The translations under genes and the position numbers were made by a program. Positions 34,496-47,600 of a DNA stretch of 64,000 bases are shown here, piece by piece. This stretch comes from Malania oleifera. Taxonomy: Eukaryota; Streptophyta; Magnoliopsida; Santalales; Ximeniaceae. Within the stretch, counting starts at the first letter, position 1. Each line of letters begins with the position of its first letter. The stretch is taken from the NCBI RefSeq assembly GCF_029873635.1, contig NC_080428.1, positions 67,575,601 through 67,639,600 on the forward strand, read 5' to 3'. Below the pieces are notes generated by a model that searched no databases, was not told the DNA's origin, and was given only the letters and a program-made list of their open reading frames with translations.

Positions 34496-34839
34496 ATCCT
34501 GTAGTTTTCTTAACTCCGCTTGTGATGCACTTAAATGTCCTAACTTTTTTACACACAGCCGGTCCCAAGCCTGGGTTAAGGAGGAGGGTTGCGTTAGGTA
34601 GCTGACAGCCAGCGTAAAATTTGTCAGATCATTATGATATGAATCCTTACCGAATATTTGCTAGGGCGTCCCCTACGAGCGACGCGTTGCACTTGAACCA
34701 CCTGGGTGTAGCGAAAAGTGGGAGAGGGTGGGCTAGGTCGTCGCCCCAAAGCGACGCGCCATGTCGGCGCCCGGGTACGGTGTCAAATATGCGAGGGTTC
34801 CTGCATCATTTTGGACGTGGGCAGGTAAAGACGTTAGTT

Positions 34840-35500
34840 CAGGAAACTAGGATTAGATTAGCAACTTGGAATATAGGGACACTTACGGGTAAAAGCATGT
34901 AAATTGTGGATACAATGATTAGAAGAAGAATCAATATAATTTGCCTTCAAGAAACTAAGTGGGTGGGGGAGAAAGCTAGAGAAATCGATAAATCAGGTTT
35001 TAAACTTTGGTAAACTGGAAAAGAAAAACATAAAAATGGAGTAGGCATTATTATAGACAAAAACTTAAAAGATAGCGTTGTGAATGTAATTAGAGTAAGG
35101 GATAGAATTATAAAAATCAAAATGGTATTAGGACAAGAGATAATAAATATCATTAGTGCTTATGCTCCTCAAGTTGGCTTAGCAGAAAATCTTAAGAGAC
35201 AATTTTGGGAAGATATGGATAGTATTATACAAGGCATACCAGGAACTGAAAAAATATTTATAGGAGGAGATCTGAATGGACACGTTGGAAGAGATAATAA
35301 AAATTATGAAAGGATACATAGAGGATATGGATATGGAGACAAAAATGAGTCTAGGGAGATGATCTTAGACTTTGCTATGTCATATGATTTTAGTATAATG
35401 AATACTTACTTTAAGAAGAGAGAAGAACACTTAATAACCTTTAAAAGTGGACAAAATAGAAGTCAAATAGATTTTTTTTTTAACTAGGAGGGTAGATCGT
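34840..35500 (+). pseudogene. RTE endonuclease domain, broken
   Basis: AP-endonuclease motifs in order: LATWNIGTLTGKSM, ICLQETKWVGEK, NGVGIIIDKNL, IISAYAPQVG, FIGGDLNGHVGRDN and QNRSQIDFFF. The QETKW and GDLNG residues that bind metal and DNA phosphate are kept, unlike copy 1. It would nick target DNA to prime reverse transcription. Stops at about 34900 and 35010 and a frame break after IDFFF inactivate it. Confidence 0.85.
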
Positions 35501-35548
35501 GTATCATGCAAGGATTTTAAAGTTATTCCAGGTGAAAGTCTAACCACA

Positions 35549-37632
35549 CAACATAGAGTCTTAGTGTTAGATATATGCATTAAAAAATGGAAGAAAAAGG
35601 ATAAAATAAACCAGTGTAGGAGAACTAAATGGTGGAACCTAAAAGGAGAAAATATAATAAAATTTAAAGATAAAATGATCAAAGATGGGGATTGGACCTT
35701 AGAGGATGGGATAGATTCAAATATTCTTTGGAATAGATTGGCTAGCTCTATTAAAGAGATAGCAAAAGAGATTTTAGGCGAATCAAGGGGAAGATTCTCA
35801 AATAGCAAAGAAAGTTGGTGGTGGGATAAAGATGTACAAAAATCATAAAGACAAAAAGAATTTGGTATAAAACGTGGCAAAAATGTAGAAACAACGATAA
35901 CTTTGAAAAATATGAGGAGGCAAGAAAAGATGCAAAAAGGGCCGTTAGTGAAGTTAAATATAGATCATTTAATAGTTTGTATGATAGAATAGGTACAAAA
36001 GAAGGGGAAAGAGATATATTTAAACTTGCTAAAGTTAGAGAAAGGAAGAACAAGGACTTAGGAAATGTAAAATCTATAAAAAGTGAGGATGATATTGTCT
36101 TGGTTAAGGACGAAGATATTAAAGAAAGATGGCGAAGTTACTTTAGTAAGTTGTTTAACGAAAACCAAATAGAAGGCTTAAATTTAGAATTGTCAAATGA
36201 GGAAAAGACTAAAAATATAAGATTTATTCAAAAAATTAGAGTTAACGAAGTTAAGTTTGCACTAAAAAAGATCAAAAATGGGAAAGCTATGGGACCAAAT
36301 AACATCCCAATTGAAGTTTGGAAATGCTTGGGTGATAACGGAAGGTTAACTAATTTATTTAATACAATTGTAAAAACTAAGAAAATGTCAGATGAATGGA
36401 GGAAAAGTACTTTAATACCTATATACAAAAATAAATGAGATATTCAAAATTGTAATAACTATCATGTAATTAAACTTATGGGTCATACGATGAAACTATG
36501 GGAAAGAGTAGTTGAACAAAGATTAAGGTTAGAAACGAAGATCTCAGAAAATCAATTTGGTTTTATGCCTGGAAGATCTACCACAGAAGCTATTTATCTT
36601 TTAAGAAGATTAATGGAAAAGTTCGGAGAAAAGAAGAGGGACTTGCATATGATATTCATTGACCTTGAGAAAGCATATGATAGGATACCTAGGGAAGTTC
36701 TATGGTGGGTTTTAGAAAAAAAGGGTATATGTTGTAGGTATACCGATGTTATTAAGGATATGTACGATGGAGTAATGACTAATGTAAAGACTATAGATGA
36801 AGAAACTAGAGAATTTCCAATTACCATAGGTGTACGTCAGGGATCTGCTTTGAGTCCTTATCTTTTTGCTTTAGTGATTGACCAATTGACTAAGAGTATT
36901 CAAAAGGAGGTTCCATAGTGTATGTTGTTTGCAGATGATATTGTATTAATTGACGAAACTAGGGATGGAGTAGAGGTTGAGTAAGAATTATGGAGAGACT
37001 TTGGAATCTAGAGGTTTTAAGATAAGTAGAAATAAAACAGAATATATGAAATGTAATTTTAATAATGATAGGAGAAATATTAGAGACAAAGTTAAACTTG
37101 ATGATGAAGAAATAAATAGCACTTGTAGATTTCGATACCTTGGATCTATTATGCAAGCTGAAGGAAAAATTGAAGATGATGTAATGCATAGAGTTAAAGC
37201 AGGTTGGCTAAAATGGAGAAGTTCTTCAAGTGTTCTATATGATCGTAGAATACCCTTAAAATTGAAAGGGAAGTTTTATAGGACAGCTATAAGACCAGCT
37301 ATGCTATATGGATCAGAATGTTGGGCAACGAAGAAACATAATATCCAAAAACAGAATGTTGGGCAACGAAAAAACATAATATCCAAAAAATATAAGTTAC
37401 CGAGATGAGGATGCTTAGATGGATGAGTGGTATAACATTGAAAGATAAATTAAGGAATGAACATATTTGTGATAAGTTAGGTGTAGCTCCTATAGAAAAT
37501 AAGATAAGGGAAGAACGACTCAGATGGTATGGACACTTGCAACGTAAGCCTTATAGTGCACCTGTGAGAAAGAATGACTTAGTTACTATGGGAGACAGTA
37601 GAAGGGGTAGGAATAGACCTAAAATAACTTGA
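35549..37632 (+). pseudogene. RTE reverse transcriptase region, broken
   Basis: Reads [88 protein letters not shown] (catalytic FADD) and, near the C-end, RTAIRPAMLYGSECW and RLRWYGHLQRKP. This is the standard non-LTR RT order. Stops at 36436 and 36916 and frame breaks around 36980 and 37400 interrupt it. A 39-bp tandem duplication (about 37315-37391, cagaatgttgggcaacgaa...) lies near the last frame break. Confidence 0.88.
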
Positions 37633-37788
37633 GAGGAGATAGTAAATAAGAATTTAATATCTTTAAATCTACAAAAGAAATGGTTCATAATCGCATAAAT
37701 TGACGAAAAATGATTCATATAACCGACCCCACTTAGTGGGACTAAAGTTTGATTTTATTGTTGTTGTTTTGTATCCTGTAGTTTTCTT

Positions 37789-38310
37789 CCATGGGCCTCA
37801 GTTTTTGTTTTTGAGAACCTAAGTCAAATTTTTTTCTCTTTTAATTCTACAGCCCTAGAGATTCTAAAATAAGAAGTCAATAGAGCAAGTGTCATGGAAG
37901 AACAATCATCCTATTTTTGTTTTGAGAACCTGAAAGCACCTAATGAATTAAATAGGGTGTACACTGAAGTTTCTGTTGAATCCTTCAAAATTTGCAAAAT
38001 TCTTTTCATTCAAACAAAGGATTTGAAGATCCTTATTTTAAATCACTCGGCCTTTCCATTCTCAGTCCCCGCATACACAAGACCCCTCCACCATAACACA
38101 AATATGATTTTATGAACCAATTTAAACCTGTAACACACAGCTCTCTCTCTCTCTCTCTCTCTCTCACAACTCTTCTTTTTTGGGTTCAGCAAACAGAGGT
38201 CTCTCTCCCACGCATAAAAAGGTGGGAACTTGCGCAAAGAACACCTGCAGTATCTATGCAGTTTGACATTAGAAGCTCTCGTGCAAGCAGTGGCTGCTAA
38301 TAGAGCCCTC
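37789..38310. other. Spacer and 3'UTR region of eIF5B
   Basis: Between the LINE's target duplication and the eIF5B stop codon. It should include the eIF5B 3'UTR (minus strand). A (CT)n microsatellite is at 38142-38165. No poly(A) signal could be fixed. Confidence 0.5.
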
Positions 38311-38601
38311 TCACTGTATTTTGAAGAGGTTCTTTAGTTTTACAACAAGTCTCCACTCTTCAATTGTAAGATCATCCTGCACATTAATTTTATCGGTGTC
38401 ATCCTCATGTTTTGCAATAAAATATGATGCAACAGAAGGCTGGATCCTTTGAAACTGTAGGTGAAGTTTAATAAAATTTACCCGATAATTAGCTTTGAGT
38501 ACATCAATGGACTTCCTTGAGATGTGACTCACGAGCTCATCATCAATCTCAAAATGCCTGCCAAACATCTTTTGCTGCTCCTCGGCACTGGAACCAACTA
38601 T
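38311..38601 (-). CDS. EIF5B: eIF5B coding exons 10-11, C-terminus
   Basis: Exon 10 (38601-38482) reads [20 protein letters not shown] to IDVLKANYR. After a 105-bp intron, exon 11 (38376-38311) reads [21 protein letters not shown]-stop. Without the intron the exon-10 frame also reads through to exon 11 (105 bp is a multiple of three with no stop), so retention would add 35 residues. Confidence 0.93.
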   Translation of the reverse strand: MVGSSAEEQQKMFGRHFEIDDELVSHISRKSIDVLKANYRVNFIKLHLQFQRIQPSVASYFIAKHEDDTDKINVQDDLTIEEWRLVVKLKNLFKIQ

Positions 38602-41600
38602 CTGCAAAACCAAACTCGCTTGCTCAGGTAAATGTGTAAGGGCAAAAAAAAACTGCTTTTCTGATGGTAGAACTGTTCGACCAGGCTACAGAAGGGTCTA
38701 GAAAAAGTAAAACAGCCCTTATACATTAAGGCAAAATAGGTTGACCCGCCCTGACCTCTTCTGCAGTTTGGCAAAAAGAAGCAGACCTCCTATGATATTT
38801 GGCAAAATGATAAAGCTAGGAACATGTCCCAAAAATCAAATGTAGTGGAAGCCTATGGGATTTTTTGAAATGAAACCTCAAGAAAAATCCATGTCTTTCT
38901 GCTGAACCCCAGGAGAAGTACTTGAGATCTTTGAGGCCTCAAGGAGGGATTGCATCTTTTTTATCAAATCTCAATGGAGACCAGCATTTTGTCATATAAA
39001 TTACAACAGGCCAGGAAGCACGTGTTGGACAATGATACACCACCACCATGTCATGACACATCCAACAACTCAAATAATAAATATATTTATTTTATTAAAA
39101 AAAAATTCCGGACACAACTGGGGTAGGGAATCTTCTGATCTTTCTAGTTTGTTATTCTTTCTGTCATTAGACTTCAATCTGATAAAACCATATTTCTCAC
39201 ACCTGCCATTTTGGGCCTTTGCGCTGTCATAAATTTGATGGCAACTCTCGTGTGATGTGAAATTGCAAAACATGAATGCAGTTAATGCACTTTGATGAAA
39301 TTTATTTCTAAACTGAATGAAAATAATGCCCTATAATCCGTTCACTATTTTGGCCAATTACAAATGCTTAACTTTCAAAAAAGAAGAAATCAATACTAAA
39401 TATGTCAGGCTAACATTGCCTTGCTTGATAACTACCCTCCCATCAAAAGGAAAAGTTAAAACACAAAAAATTATAAAAAGAACCATTACTACTAAAATCT
39501 TCAATTGAAAATGCATCAAAAACATAGTGAACAAATTTTCATTTCCATATAATCAGGCAAGCCATTAATGAACTCATTCCATTGACTGGTTCATCAACTA
39601 GACATCTCACCACAGATTATTCAGAACCATCACTTGAACCTGAATTCACAAGTTCTGGAGGTAAGACTGCCCAAACCATAGCCTCCCCAAATCCTGATAT
39701 GGATCCCACCTAGTGCATTGGGCATTTTTACACCCCTATTTCCTCCTTGACACAATAAGTGGAATCAGAGAAAGAACACACTAAAATAAAGAAAGCATGT
39801 ATAGACAAAAAAATAGGCACTTCATAATCCCACCAAATGTTATATCTTGTACATAAGAAGGCTGCAGAATAGGGTGCACATGCACATGGACAAATTACCA
39901 TCAAAAAGGGAACATGCACAAGCATGGATGTGAACATCCATTACAAAGCACTAGGAAAATTTACATACTAGAAAAATATATTTAAGGGTCAATTTGATTA
40001 ACAATTTTGTTTGGGGAAAGGAAAGGAAAGGAAAATAAGAAAGAAATTCATTTTCCATTATATTTTCTGTCAATAGCAAATACTATTAAAAATGAAAACT
40101 TGTTTAAATATAATTAAAAATTTTTAAATTCAAATTTTAATGATGTGAAAAATCAAATTTTTTGTTCATTGATTTGGTATATTTTTATTTTTTTTCATTA
40201 ATACAACAACAACAACAAACCAAACCTTAAAGTCCCACTAGGTAGGGTCAGCTACATGAATCTTTTTATGCCAATTTATGTGATCATGGACAATTTCCTC
40301 CAACAAATTCAAGGGTTATTAAATTCTTATACACTATCTCATTCCAAGTTATTTCAGGTCTACCTACCCCTTCTTCAACCCCTCACAACAACTCACTCAC
40401 TCTACCTCACTAGTACACTATGTGGCCTATATTGCAAGTACCCAAGCCATCTAAGTCGTCTCTCCCTTATCTTATCTTCTACAAGAACAACGCCTAACTT
40501 ACCACAAAATGTGCTCATTTCTTAATTTATATTTTAACATTATACCACTCGTCCATCTTAGCATTCTCATCTCAGCAACTTTTACTTTTTGAATATGTTG
40601 TTTCTTAGTCGTCCAACATTTTGATCCATAAAGCATAGTTAGTTTATAAAACTTCCTTTTTAATTTTAAGAGTATTCAACAATCACACAATACACTCAAA
40701 GCGCTTCTCCATTTTACCCAACCTGTTTTAGCTCCCATGCATTACATCTTCAATTTCTCTATCAACTTGCATAATAGATCCAAGGTATCGAAATCTATTA
40801 GTGCTATTGATTTCTTCATCATCAAGTTTAACTTTGATTCCATATTCCTCCTTCTATAACTAAAGTCACATTCTATATATTCTGTCTTATTTCTACTTAT
40901 CCTAAAACCTCTAGATTCCAAAACTTCTCTTCATAATTTTGACTTAGATTCTACTCCACCTCTAGTTTGATCAATCAAGACAATATCATCTACAAATAAC
41001 ATACAACATGGAACCTCATTTTGGATACTCTTAACCAATTCATCGACCACTAAAGCGAAAAACCAATTCATCCATCACTAAAGAGAAAAAATAAGGGCTT
41101 GATGTATATCTATTGTGATTAGAAATTTTCTAATCTCTCCACCCCTAGTCCTAACACTAGTCATTACTTCATCATACATATCCTTAATGACATTAGTATA
41201 CTAGCTACATACATTCTTTAAATAAATAAAAATAAATAAAAAATAAATTTAAAATAAAAACCCACCATACATAGCTTTTATAGTAGATCTCCCACGAATG
41301 AAAAACCATATTGATTTTTCTGAGACTTTCGCTTCTAATCTTAATCTTTGTTCAACTACCCTTTCCCATAATTGTATTGTATGACTCACAAGTTTAATTC
41401 CACGATAGTTATTACAATTTTGAATATCTCCTTTATTTTTGTATGCAGGCATTAAAGATGCTTTTCCTCCAATCATCTAGGATCTTGTTAGTTTTTATAA
41501 TTGTGTTAAATAAATTAGTTAACCATATAATTCCATTATCACCTAGGCATTTCCAAACTTCTATTGGGATGTCATCTAGTCCTATAACTTATCCATCTTT

Positions 41601-44600
41601 CATCTCTTTTAGTACAAACACAACTTCATTAATTCTAATTTTGCAAAGAGTCTCATATATTTAGTCTTTTCCTCATTTGACAATTCTAAGTTTAAGTCTT
41701 CTAATTGGTTTTCATTAAATAGCTTACTAAAATAACTTAGTCATTTTTTTTAACATTGCCTAATTCCTTACCCTTTCTTTCTCTAACTCTAAACAAATTT
41801 AAATATGTCTCTTTCCCCTTCTTTCGTATCTAATCTAGCATACAAATTATTAAATTATCTATGTTTAGCTTCACTAACGGCCTTTTTTGCCTCTTTTCTC
41901 GCCTCTTTATACTTTTCAAAGTTTTCCATGTTTCTGCATTTTTGCAGTGTTTAACACTAAAATTTTTTAAAAGAGCTAGCAATCCTTCTCCAAAGAATGT
42001 TTGTCTACAGCATCCACTATAGTCCGATCATCATCTTTGATCATTTTATCTATAAATTTTATTATATTTTCTCCCTTTGGGTTCAACCACCTAGTTCTCT
42101 TGCACTGATTCATTTTATCCTTTCTCTTCCATTTTTTAATACATATAACTAACACTAAAACTCTATATTGTGTAGTTAAGCTTTCACCTAAGATAACTTT
42201 ACAAAAAAGTGAAATTCTTCGTATTACTTTCCTTTCCCCAATATTTTCTAAGTTCCAAACGGGGCCTAAGTATAAAATCTCTTTTCAATAAATACACCTG
42301 CATTGCCATCCACCAAGCACAAGGAGATATGGATGTGCATGTGTGCATGCTCAAAGCACTTGGAAAATGCACTGTGTTGGAGGGGGGAAAATCTTCAAAT
42401 ATAAAATAAAGCCCAAAAAAATTGTAGATGAATGAATAAGCCTGCAAATGATTTGGTCAAAATAAAAAAATAACATGATAAAACAATGCGCACGCACACA
42501 AAAACCTTCCAAATAAAATTCATCTACGAAGGGGTGAGAGGATGGATGCAAAGGCAAAGATTGTAATGGCCAAGAACAAGTTTCAGAATTTGAGAAAAGG
42601 GTCTTGACAGCAGTTAGGGACAAAGTTGTTTTGTGCAAAATCAATCATGTTGCCTATTTTTTGTTATTCTTGCACCAGATTGAAATCTATGTAAAAACAA
42701 CTCTTTATTTTGTGTAGAATGTAACTTTTATGTCATTCATTAGGTAATCTATGTTTGGATTTTTTTTGGGGGGGGGGGGGGTGGTGGGTGGGGGAAGGGG
42801 GCAATTGGGGTTTGGTCTGTGTGTCGACGATAGCATTTTTTCTCTATTGTGTAGTTTTTGAAATTCTCTCCCTTCTTAAATTTTCTGCAATATAAGATAT
42901 TTAACTTTGATACAAAATTATTACCTTTCAGATATTTAATTTTCTTGCAGTATGTAAGATGCATTGTTGTTATTTAGAAATTACTTGTTTCCAATTTTCC
43001 AATATTTAAAGGGGGTCGAGTGATGAAAAACTTACATTTTTTAGCTGCTTAAACTAGTTCAGTGTTAAGTGGTATTGTCAAACAAGACAAATTATTTAGT
43101 GTTCAATGGTTAAGTCAAGCTCTTATCTGGTTCACATATTTAGAAATTGATTTAGTATTCAGCATTTACAACTAAATTTTATCAGATGCGTCGTATTAGG
43201 CACATTAAATTAATTTATTTTCTGAAAACACCAACAAAAAACTTCTAGACAGTTCTGGAGACACGCATGACAATTGCGACTTCTCTGATCTTTCTCGTCT
43301 ACCATACTTTTTTGTTGCTGGATTTCTATTTTTGTTTGAACAATATTTTCAAGTCTTCAATTGTTAGGCTTTTGTCACAAATTTAAGGATAAACTTATGG
43401 ACGTGTAATGGGGTTATGGGAGGGCAAGAAATCCTCCTAAAAACAATTTTAAAAAAAATGGAAAAAAAAAAACAAAAACAAAAATAAGAAATACATACAA
43501 AATCTCTTAACACTAACACTACAACCAATCAAGCCGGTGATCAGAAAAACCAACACACCCATAATCATCAGAAGAGAAAACTCAAGGTGATGAAGAAAGT
43601 ATAGTTCTATTACCATCCCAAATCAAATCAGTAAACATATATCAACCATGGATGACGCAAGTATTTCTCTCAAGCCAAACACTCATTAAACAACGAAACT
43701 TGCAGCCAGCCTCCACTGCCACAATCTCCTCAATTCTCTTGCCTTTCAAAACTTCTTAAAGCACAGAACAAAATAAAAGCCTCTAAAGAGATGGAGCATC
43801 ACCAACAGTCACCACAAAAACCAAAAAGCTTGCTCCATAAACCCCAAGCAACAGAAGTGAAGAAACAGATGAACATGAGACTCGCCACTTGCATAGCACG
43901 TTATAAACAATCATCAGGAGACAAAGACTTGTAAGGTCTTCAAATCTTCAACAAATTGTTGGGGATAACTCAATTCAGAATGACCATCCACACAAATGCC
44001 TTAATCTTACAAGGAACCTAGCTTCCCTCAAAAAATTAGCAAGAGGAAAGGAACTAAACGAAAGAATCATAAAAGTATAAAAAGATTTATAGGAGACTCA
44101 AACATCTCAAGTCCAAATTTCAACTTCCCCTTCAGAGGCAGCCTGGAAAAGAGTGCTACAAACGAAGAAATAAAGAAAGCAACATAAAAACAATGCTCAA
44201 CCATCCAATCCTCACCAAAAATACACATGATGCAAGGAAAGAAAGCAGTGATATCTTAATGACCACCACCACCACCACCACCACCACGAAGCCTCAAGTC
44301 CAACCAGGTAGTGCCAGCTACATGAATCCTCTTCTTTCATTCTGCATGATCTAGGGTGATATCCTTTGGAAGTTGGAACCCCACATATTACCACTAAAAT
44401 TAACTAGCTCATTTATTCCAGCTCATTAGTATGTTATTTGGCCTATGTTGCAGGTGCCCAAACCACCTTAACCATCCTTCCTTTATCTTATCCTCAACAA
44501 GTGTCACGCCTAAGATACTACAGATATTCATTCCTCAATTTATTTTTTGAAGTTATATCCTTCATCATCCTTGAGATTCTCATTTCAAGAAAGGGTGACA

Positions 44601-47600
44601 GGACTACTGGGGAGGTATTATTGGCCGCACATACGGGATGATGTGGTTGATTATACCAGAACTTGTCTCACTTGCCAAAAAGACAAGGGGGAGCGGAAGA
44701 AGTATGGTACTTTCATAGCCGCACCAAAGTACTGTCTGGCAAGGGAGATGACCCAATTGTTCCTTGTGACCGTTGTGAAACATTGGGGTGTTCCCCAAGT
44801 TATTGTTTGTGACCGAGACTGAATGTTCACTGACAACTTCTTGACAAAATTTTTCCACAAAATCTCAACCAAATAATAGAACTCCATCTGTTTTCTAGCA
44901 AACCAAATTTACTTTTAAAACTTATAGCAAAAGAAAGTTTCCAATGCACAATGCCAGGCCACTTACCCAAAAGGGAAATGTTTTACACACAAAATTCCCT
45001 AGACTCAAGCGCTCCCACAACCAGGACCTACAAACAACCTCCCAACTCACAAGATGATCCCGTTTTCTCCCCCAACTTCAACCATAGAAATTCCATCCCA
45101 TGAACATTAAATTAAAAAAAAAAAAAACCAGAATTAGAGTAATAACTCCCTTCACTTCAAAAAATAAAAAAATAAAAAATAAAAAAAGAGAAGACTGCAT
45201 AACACCACAACCCACAACAGTAGCAAAACTAGAAACTGTGTCATGATATAGGTTAACAGCAGCTAAATCACACTTCCCATATTAATATCTTTAACCCTAA
45301 CACTAACTCAAAAACCTATATGATGGTAAGAACACCCTATCAAATGAAAATCCAATTTAAACACAAAGACTTTTCTTTTTACATCTAACATCTTCAACAA
45401 CCTCATTAGCTACAAGAATGACATCCAAAATTTGTCTCACGCTTACAAAATTTGATAGAAAACTTGATACAATGTCATCTAAAACCTTCCTTAACTATCA
45501 GTGAGGCAATAATAGTACAAACACTTGTATCCAAATTGATGATCTAAAAGCATTCATCTTAATACATTGATCCATTTGGGGAACTAAAATGATGAAAGTG
45601 GAATTCATGTTTTGTGGAATTACTCCATTATCATAAAATCCTGAAAAATTTTCAACAAATACGAGTTAACCACATTCCAAGACCACTAAAACTTCAGAGC
45701 TTTCTCCCATCCATGCCAAAATTTTCATCCTAATTTCCTCCTACTCCTCAAAAGCCTCTCCACCTACACCACCTTCTTACCTGAAATAACAACTCCAATC
45801 CAACCCCTCAATCATAAATCTATAATTAATATCAAAATAAAAATTCTCAAAACACCAATAATATCTTCATCGATCACTATCTTAATAATCGTTCCTCCAC
45901 TAGTTTCCAAATTCTATAATCACATTTTTCCTCTGCCTACAATGAGCAAACCTACGAAAAAATTTCAAGTCACAATCCCCCTCCTTAGCTCACTTAAACC
46001 TAATCTTCCACCTCCAGCTCATGTCTTCCTAGATCCTTCATAAAGAAATCCTCCAACTCATTATTATGCAACACTCTCCTCAAACCCAAATTCTCTGAAA
46101 GAGGACTCAAATTCTCCATACAATCAATATCTTCAATCCCCCTTAAAACATTAGCCTTCCAAACATTCACATCTCCAAACACCTCCACATTCCAAATCTT
46201 AAAAACGCTTTAATGTGTCGCAATTCCTTCAAAAACTTACCCGCCTCATTCTTCACTCATGGGAATTGTCTACAACTGTCCTCAATAAAAGAAGGAAAAG
46301 AAAGGTGAGTGAGCCACATTATCTCAAACAAACCACAAAAATCCCCCCAACCAACCGTGTAAACATAGCATTGACCAAAGGAAAGTCTTTGAACTCACAC
46401 TCTAAAAAAATTGTCAAGTGATTGCATGCTAGGAGTGACCCTAAGCCTCCCTGCCTCCCTAGGAAAAAAAAAACCTACTTGCATTAAAGTCACCACCTAC
46501 CACCTAGAACCTAATTAGGAGGCTAGAAGCCAAAAGAATAAAAAAGCCCATCCTAGAATAGAGATCTAAAACCATGCCTCGAGGGGACTTATGTGGCTGA
46601 CGTTACATTCTCTATTGAGGAAATCTTTAGACTCTATATATTTCCCCGTCTTTAGACTCTTTATGAAATCTCAGAAGTTTTAGATCAAATATTCCCCCTC
46701 ACTAGGCTGAAGTTACATTACAAATACTGTCTTATTTCTACTTATTATAAAGCCACTAGACTAAAGGTTTTTTCTCCATAGTCCTAACTTGTATACTACT
46801 CCACTCCTACTTTCATCAATCAGAACTATATCATCTGCAAACAATATACACCATGGGATCTGATTTCGGATATTCCTAGAGTTCATCGATTACTAATGCG
46901 AAAAGATGCGAACTCAACATAGAACCTTGATGTACCCTTATTGTGATTGGAAATTCTTTAGAGGTCAAAAAAGGGGAGCTCCTAGTCACATAGCATGAGA
47001 ATGAAGCCTATTTTTCATGAATGGGGTTTTCCGACTATTTGCTAAAAACCAGTTACATGCTAGATATTTTATCTGAAAAAAATAACATAAAATTAATGGA
47101 GAAAGTTAGGATATGCTACAAGAATTAAAAATAGAAGACTAGCAAAATAAATTCATTCTCCCATAAATTTAGATTAAGGGAGTGAGGAGCTAATAAAACT
47201 ACATTCCTTTAGAACATGATTTCGCATGCAAAAACTAGCAAGGAAACACCTACATTAAGTAGATTCTGTACCAACAGAACCAATACAAACATGCCCTAGA
47301 ATATGTCTTGGAAAATTTGCCCAAAGTATCAGACTGTATAACTAGACAAATCATGATATTTTTGCCAATTCTAACATGCATCAGTTGCTAGAGAACAAAT
47401 GCTAAAATGAGCATACAAAAATGGCTGTCACCAAACAAAAAACCAACTGAATTTAGCAACTTTGAGATTCTACTCAAGATGATAATGGAACTACAATAAC
47501 AGGACTCTTAAAGAAACTCTTGTTCAACAAAGGGCAAAGGATAGCCCAAATATCTGTTACGGAAGTTCGCGTGACCATGGCAAAAATTGTTTAAACAGTA

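Larger units (their letters stand above)
34512..37772 (+). mobile_element. RTE-type LINE, copy 2, near full length
   Basis: 3,261 bp between perfect 16-bp target duplications ATCCTGTAGTTTTCTT (34496-34511 and 37773-37788). It begins AACTCCGCTTGTGATGCAC, as copy 1 does, and ends in a short (TTG)n tail, typical of RTE elements. One ORF would encode an AP-like endonuclease then a reverse transcriptase. Stops and frameshifts interrupt it at several places (for example after GKSM near 34900 and at 36436). The clean duplication and the shared structure with copy 1 make the ends reliable. Confidence 0.93.

Noticed and set aside
44583-44880. Possible host gene in eIF5B intron 9
   Set aside because: The sequence is a gypsy integrase with the core missing, next to LINE debris.
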